NCBI GenBank assembly: GCA_015296075.1
Contig: DVDV01000200.1
Span: 1-58,723 of the forward strand
Origin: Leptolyngbyaceae cyanobacterium M33_DOE_097
GTDB taxonomy: Bacteria; Cyanobacteriota; Cyanobacteriia; Leptolyngbyales; Leptolyngbyaceae
Direction of reading: 5' to 3'
DNA: 58,723 nucleotides
The notes under the pieces are model-generated. The model ran no database searches. It saw nothing but the letters and a program-made list of their open reading frames with translations, and had not been told where the DNA came from. Numbering within the stretch: the stretch's first letter is position 1; each line of letters begins with the position of its first letter. Shown piece by piece: positions 57,013 through 58,723 of the stretch. The position numbers and the translations under genes were made by a program.

Positions 57013-57471
57013 TCAGGTTGGCATCAGCGATCGCTGACAGGTTGGGCAAACCGCGTGAATTGTTAACTGGCAATCCAACAAATAGTAGCCATCCTTCTGA
57101 GCGGCCTTCGAGCCAATCTTCAGAATTTGGTCATTTTTAAACTCAATCGTCTTGCTGCACCGCACACAAATCAGATGATGGTGATGATAGGGATGGGGTT
57201 GGTTTAACTCGTAGTGCTTATGGCCTTCTGCTAGTTCTAATTCGCGTAAAATTCCCATCCGCGCCATCAGCTTCAACGTGCGGTAGATTGTTGAGAGGCT
57301 AATACCAGCTCCCTCTTCTTGTAAAACGTTGTATAAGTCTTCAGCACTGAGATGCTTACCTTTTGGCAAATTCTGAAAAACATTCAGAATCGTCTCGCGC
57401 TGAGGAGTTAAACGCCAACCCTTCTCATTCAGTTCAGCTTTGAGCGACGAAGATGTATAGGTAGCAATCAT
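57013..57471 (-). CDS. fur: Fur family ferric uptake regulator
   Basis: A 152-residue metal-dependent repressor. It has the winged-helix DNA-binding region (GWRLTPQRETILNVFQNLPKG, ISLSTIYRTLKLMARMGILREL), the HKHYELNQPHPYHHHHLICVRC metal-rich segment and two CxxC zinc pairs (CVRC and CPTC). The pattern is closest to the FurA type of cyanobacteria rather than Zur or PerR, though that is judged by eye. The region upstream has GAGAAT-type half-sites (57500-57506 and 57545-57551), compatible with autoregulation. It is divergent from glgA, 568 bp away. The terminal repeats of the window carry an ideal Fur box. Confidence 0.9.
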   Translation of the reverse strand: MIATYTSSSLKAELNEKGWRLTPQRETILNVFQNLPKGKHLSAEDLYNVLQEEGAGISLSTIYRTLKLMARMGILRELELAEGHKHYELNQPHPYHHHHLICVRCSKTIEFKNDQILKIGSKAAQKDGYYLLDCQLTIHAVCPTCQRSLMPT

Positions 57472-58039
57472 TGGTTTATTCTCAACAGTGCTCTATTAAT
57501 GAGAATGTTACACAATAGAATCAGTATTTGCAAGTAAAGCTGCTTATTGAGAATCGTTGTTGAAAAGAAACCTCTTTATTTTATTTATTCAAATATTATT
57601 CTGGTTCATTTAGCTCTTTGGTTGGTTGTTGACCGCGATCGCCTAGCCAGAAATTCCAGTCCCAATAAGGGACTTAAGCATTTCTTAAAGTAAGAGGCAA
57701 TTTACACAACGGTTATCGCAGAAATAAATAGATACACTCCTTTGAGTAACGATACAGCCAATCGCAATTTAAGCGGGCTTTTCAGACAACTTCTAAAGCA
57801 TGCAGATGCAAATAAATAGCAACTAGAAGGTCAATTCCTAGATTTGTTCTTCTACCTATATTGATAGATTTTTATCTATACATTAAGCAGCTAGTGCATT
57901 TTCTGACCCAAGCCGGGGGCTTGATTCGCAATTCAAAAGTTGACTTTGGTTCACCAAACTTTTCTTAGTGGTTTACCGAGATCCTTTATCCTGTAGTGTG
58001 GATGGTTAATAATGAACTTTTGTGAATCGAGGGACAGGA
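57472..58039. other. Divergent intergenic region of fur and glgA
   Basis: About 570 bp, AT-rich. It holds GAGAAT half-sites near 57500 and 57545 that could bind Fur, and the glgA leader with a GAGG ribosome binding site. No gene is recognised. Confidence 0.5.
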
Positions 58040-58586
58040 ATGTACATCGTACAGCTTGCCTCCGAGTGTGCACCAGTCATTAAAGCCGGGGGCTTGGGCG
58101 ATGTGGTGTACGGCCTCAGCCGTGAGCTAGAGATTCGGGGGCATACCGTTGAGCTAATTCTGCCAAAGTATGATTGCATGCGCTATGACCACATTTGGGG
58201 TCTGCACATGGCATATCAGGATCTCTTTGTGCCCTGGTATGGCGGCACAATCCACTGTTCGGTTTATTGCGGCTGGGTACACGGGCAAATCTGTTTCTTT
58301 ATCGAACCCCATTCCCAAGATTGCTTCTTTGATCGTGGCACGGTTTACGGCTGCAACGACGACAACATGCGGTTTGCCTTCTTTAGCAAAGCCGCTTTAG
58401 AGTTTTTATTGCGCACCAATAAACGACCCGATATTATTCATTGCCATGATTGGCAGACGGGCTTAGTGCCAGTGATGCTATATGAGATTTATCAGTGGCA
58501 TGGCATGGAGCGTCAACGCGTTCTCTATACGATCCACAACTTTAAGCATCAAGGCATTGGTGGCGCTGAAGTTCTTTATGCGACCA
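58040..58586 (+). pseudogene. glgA: Glycogen synthase, 5' part, cut off by the terminal repeat
   Basis: About 182 codons of glycogen synthase are present. The start is the ATG at 58040 (MYIVQLASECAPVIKAGGLGDVVYGL; the KAGGL ADP-glucose motif is intact), with GAGG upstream; a GTG 18 bases earlier is in frame. Homology runs through IIHCHDWQTGLVP and YTIHNFKHQGIGGAEVLYAT, then stops abruptly at 58586, where the inverted repeat begins. The expected continuation (ATGLN...) is missing. The frame continues 38 residues into the repeat before a stop. Either the element interrupts the gene or the assembly ends in a repeat copy. GlgA extends alpha-1,4-glucan from ADP-glucose. Confidence 0.85.
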
Positions 58587-58723
58587 GCAATTCTCATTTT
58601 GAAACATTTGTACTGAAGTCAGAGCCTCTAAAGGCTTGTGCGCTCAATTTTATGAACGGCAGAATGGGTATTCCAGCCATTGATAGCTGTTCAAAATGAA
58701 TATTTTTGTGAGAATTATTCTCA
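58585..58723. repeat. Terminal inverted repeat, right copy (139 bp)
   Basis: Exact reverse complement of bases 2-140. It starts CAGCAATTCTCATTTTGA directly after the last glgA-like codon and reaches the end of the window, so its full length is not seen. No ORF with recognisable similarity lies within it. Confidence 0.9.
58709..58723. promoter_or_regulatory. Fur-box-like palindrome at the window end
   Basis: TGAGAATTATTCTCA is the same palindrome as at 2-16, in the second repeat copy. It has the 7-1-7 Fur-box form. Its downstream context lies outside the window. Confidence 0.4.

Noticed and set aside
58585-58699. C-terminal 38 residues of the glgA frame, including ALNFM that resembles GlgA's own ALNFMKGG
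   Set aside because: The same residues are encoded by the left terminal repeat, so the match to GlgA is coincidence; these bases belong to the repeat.

Overview
The window is a stretch of cyanobacterial chromosome. The main evidence is the light-independent protochlorophyllide reductase genes chlL and chlN with a DUF5331 gene between them. It is supported by a CYP38/TLP40-type lumenal cyclophilin, many families largely confined to cyanobacteria (DUF3120, DUF1997, DUF4278, DUF5331, the TIGR03279 radical SAM family), dense GCGATCGC (HIP1) octamers, and a glutamine riboswitch next to an NtcA-type site. The style (GT2/TPR, kinase/WD40 and CHAT/TPR proteins, MITE-like and REP-like repeats) suggests a filamentous, Leptolyngbya- or Oscillatoria-like organism, but the genus cannot be fixed from this sequence. 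I saw no tRNA, rRNA or CRISPR array. Base composition and codon style look uniform.

Layout. 1-6.2 kb: one copy of a terminal repeat, then DUF2905, PRC-barrel, accB and efp on the minus strand, then a cyclophilin and two poorly known membrane proteins. 6.6-12.3 kb: two glycosyltransferases, a Ser/Thr kinase with WD40 repeats and a small Cys-rich protein. 12.5-18.7 kb: alaS, then gmk, an unlisted 48-codon ORF and remA on the minus strand, divergent from rqcH; a candidate small RNA follows. 18.8-25.3 kb: a TPR-like membrane protein, a GH57 glycosidase, DUF429, GT25, the riboswitch-controlled DUF4278 gene and DUF167. 25.4-28.3 kb: chlL-DUF5331-chlN. 28.9-37.3 kb: a MITE-like element, DUF1997, an M41-like protease without AAA domain, dprA, a class III cyclase with FHA domain followed closely by a CHAT/TPR protein, and DUF3120. 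37.6-41.5 kb: uppP and a radical SAM gene flanked by inverted REP-like repeats, with a decayed copy of its own 3' end. 41.9-49.8 kb: ubiX, a transglutaminase-like protein, a CrtISO-like oxidoreductase, rnr, ftsX and rnz. 50.1-58.7 kb: SpoIID-like, TM2/SHOCT, ComEA-like, TetR, RidA, a ketosynthase III fused to a heme-oxygenase-like domain, a peptidoglycan-binding protein, fur, and glgA cut off by the second copy of the terminal repeat.

Most promising for new biology: (1) a DUF4278 mini-protein under a glutamine aptamer whose next hairpin would hide the ribosome binding site, with an NtcA-type site over its -10, the same control logic as the glutamine synthetase inhibitor gene gifB; (2) the ketosynthase III/heme-oxygenase-like fusion beside a TetR/RidA pair that share one operator sequence; (3) the FHA-cyclase/CHAT gene pair; (4) the 48-codon ORF overlapping remA upstream of gmk.

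The two window ends are exact inverted copies of 139 bp. This is best explained by an assembly broken at two copies of a longer repeat, one of them inside glgA. The outer edge of each copy is a near-perfect Fur-box palindrome.
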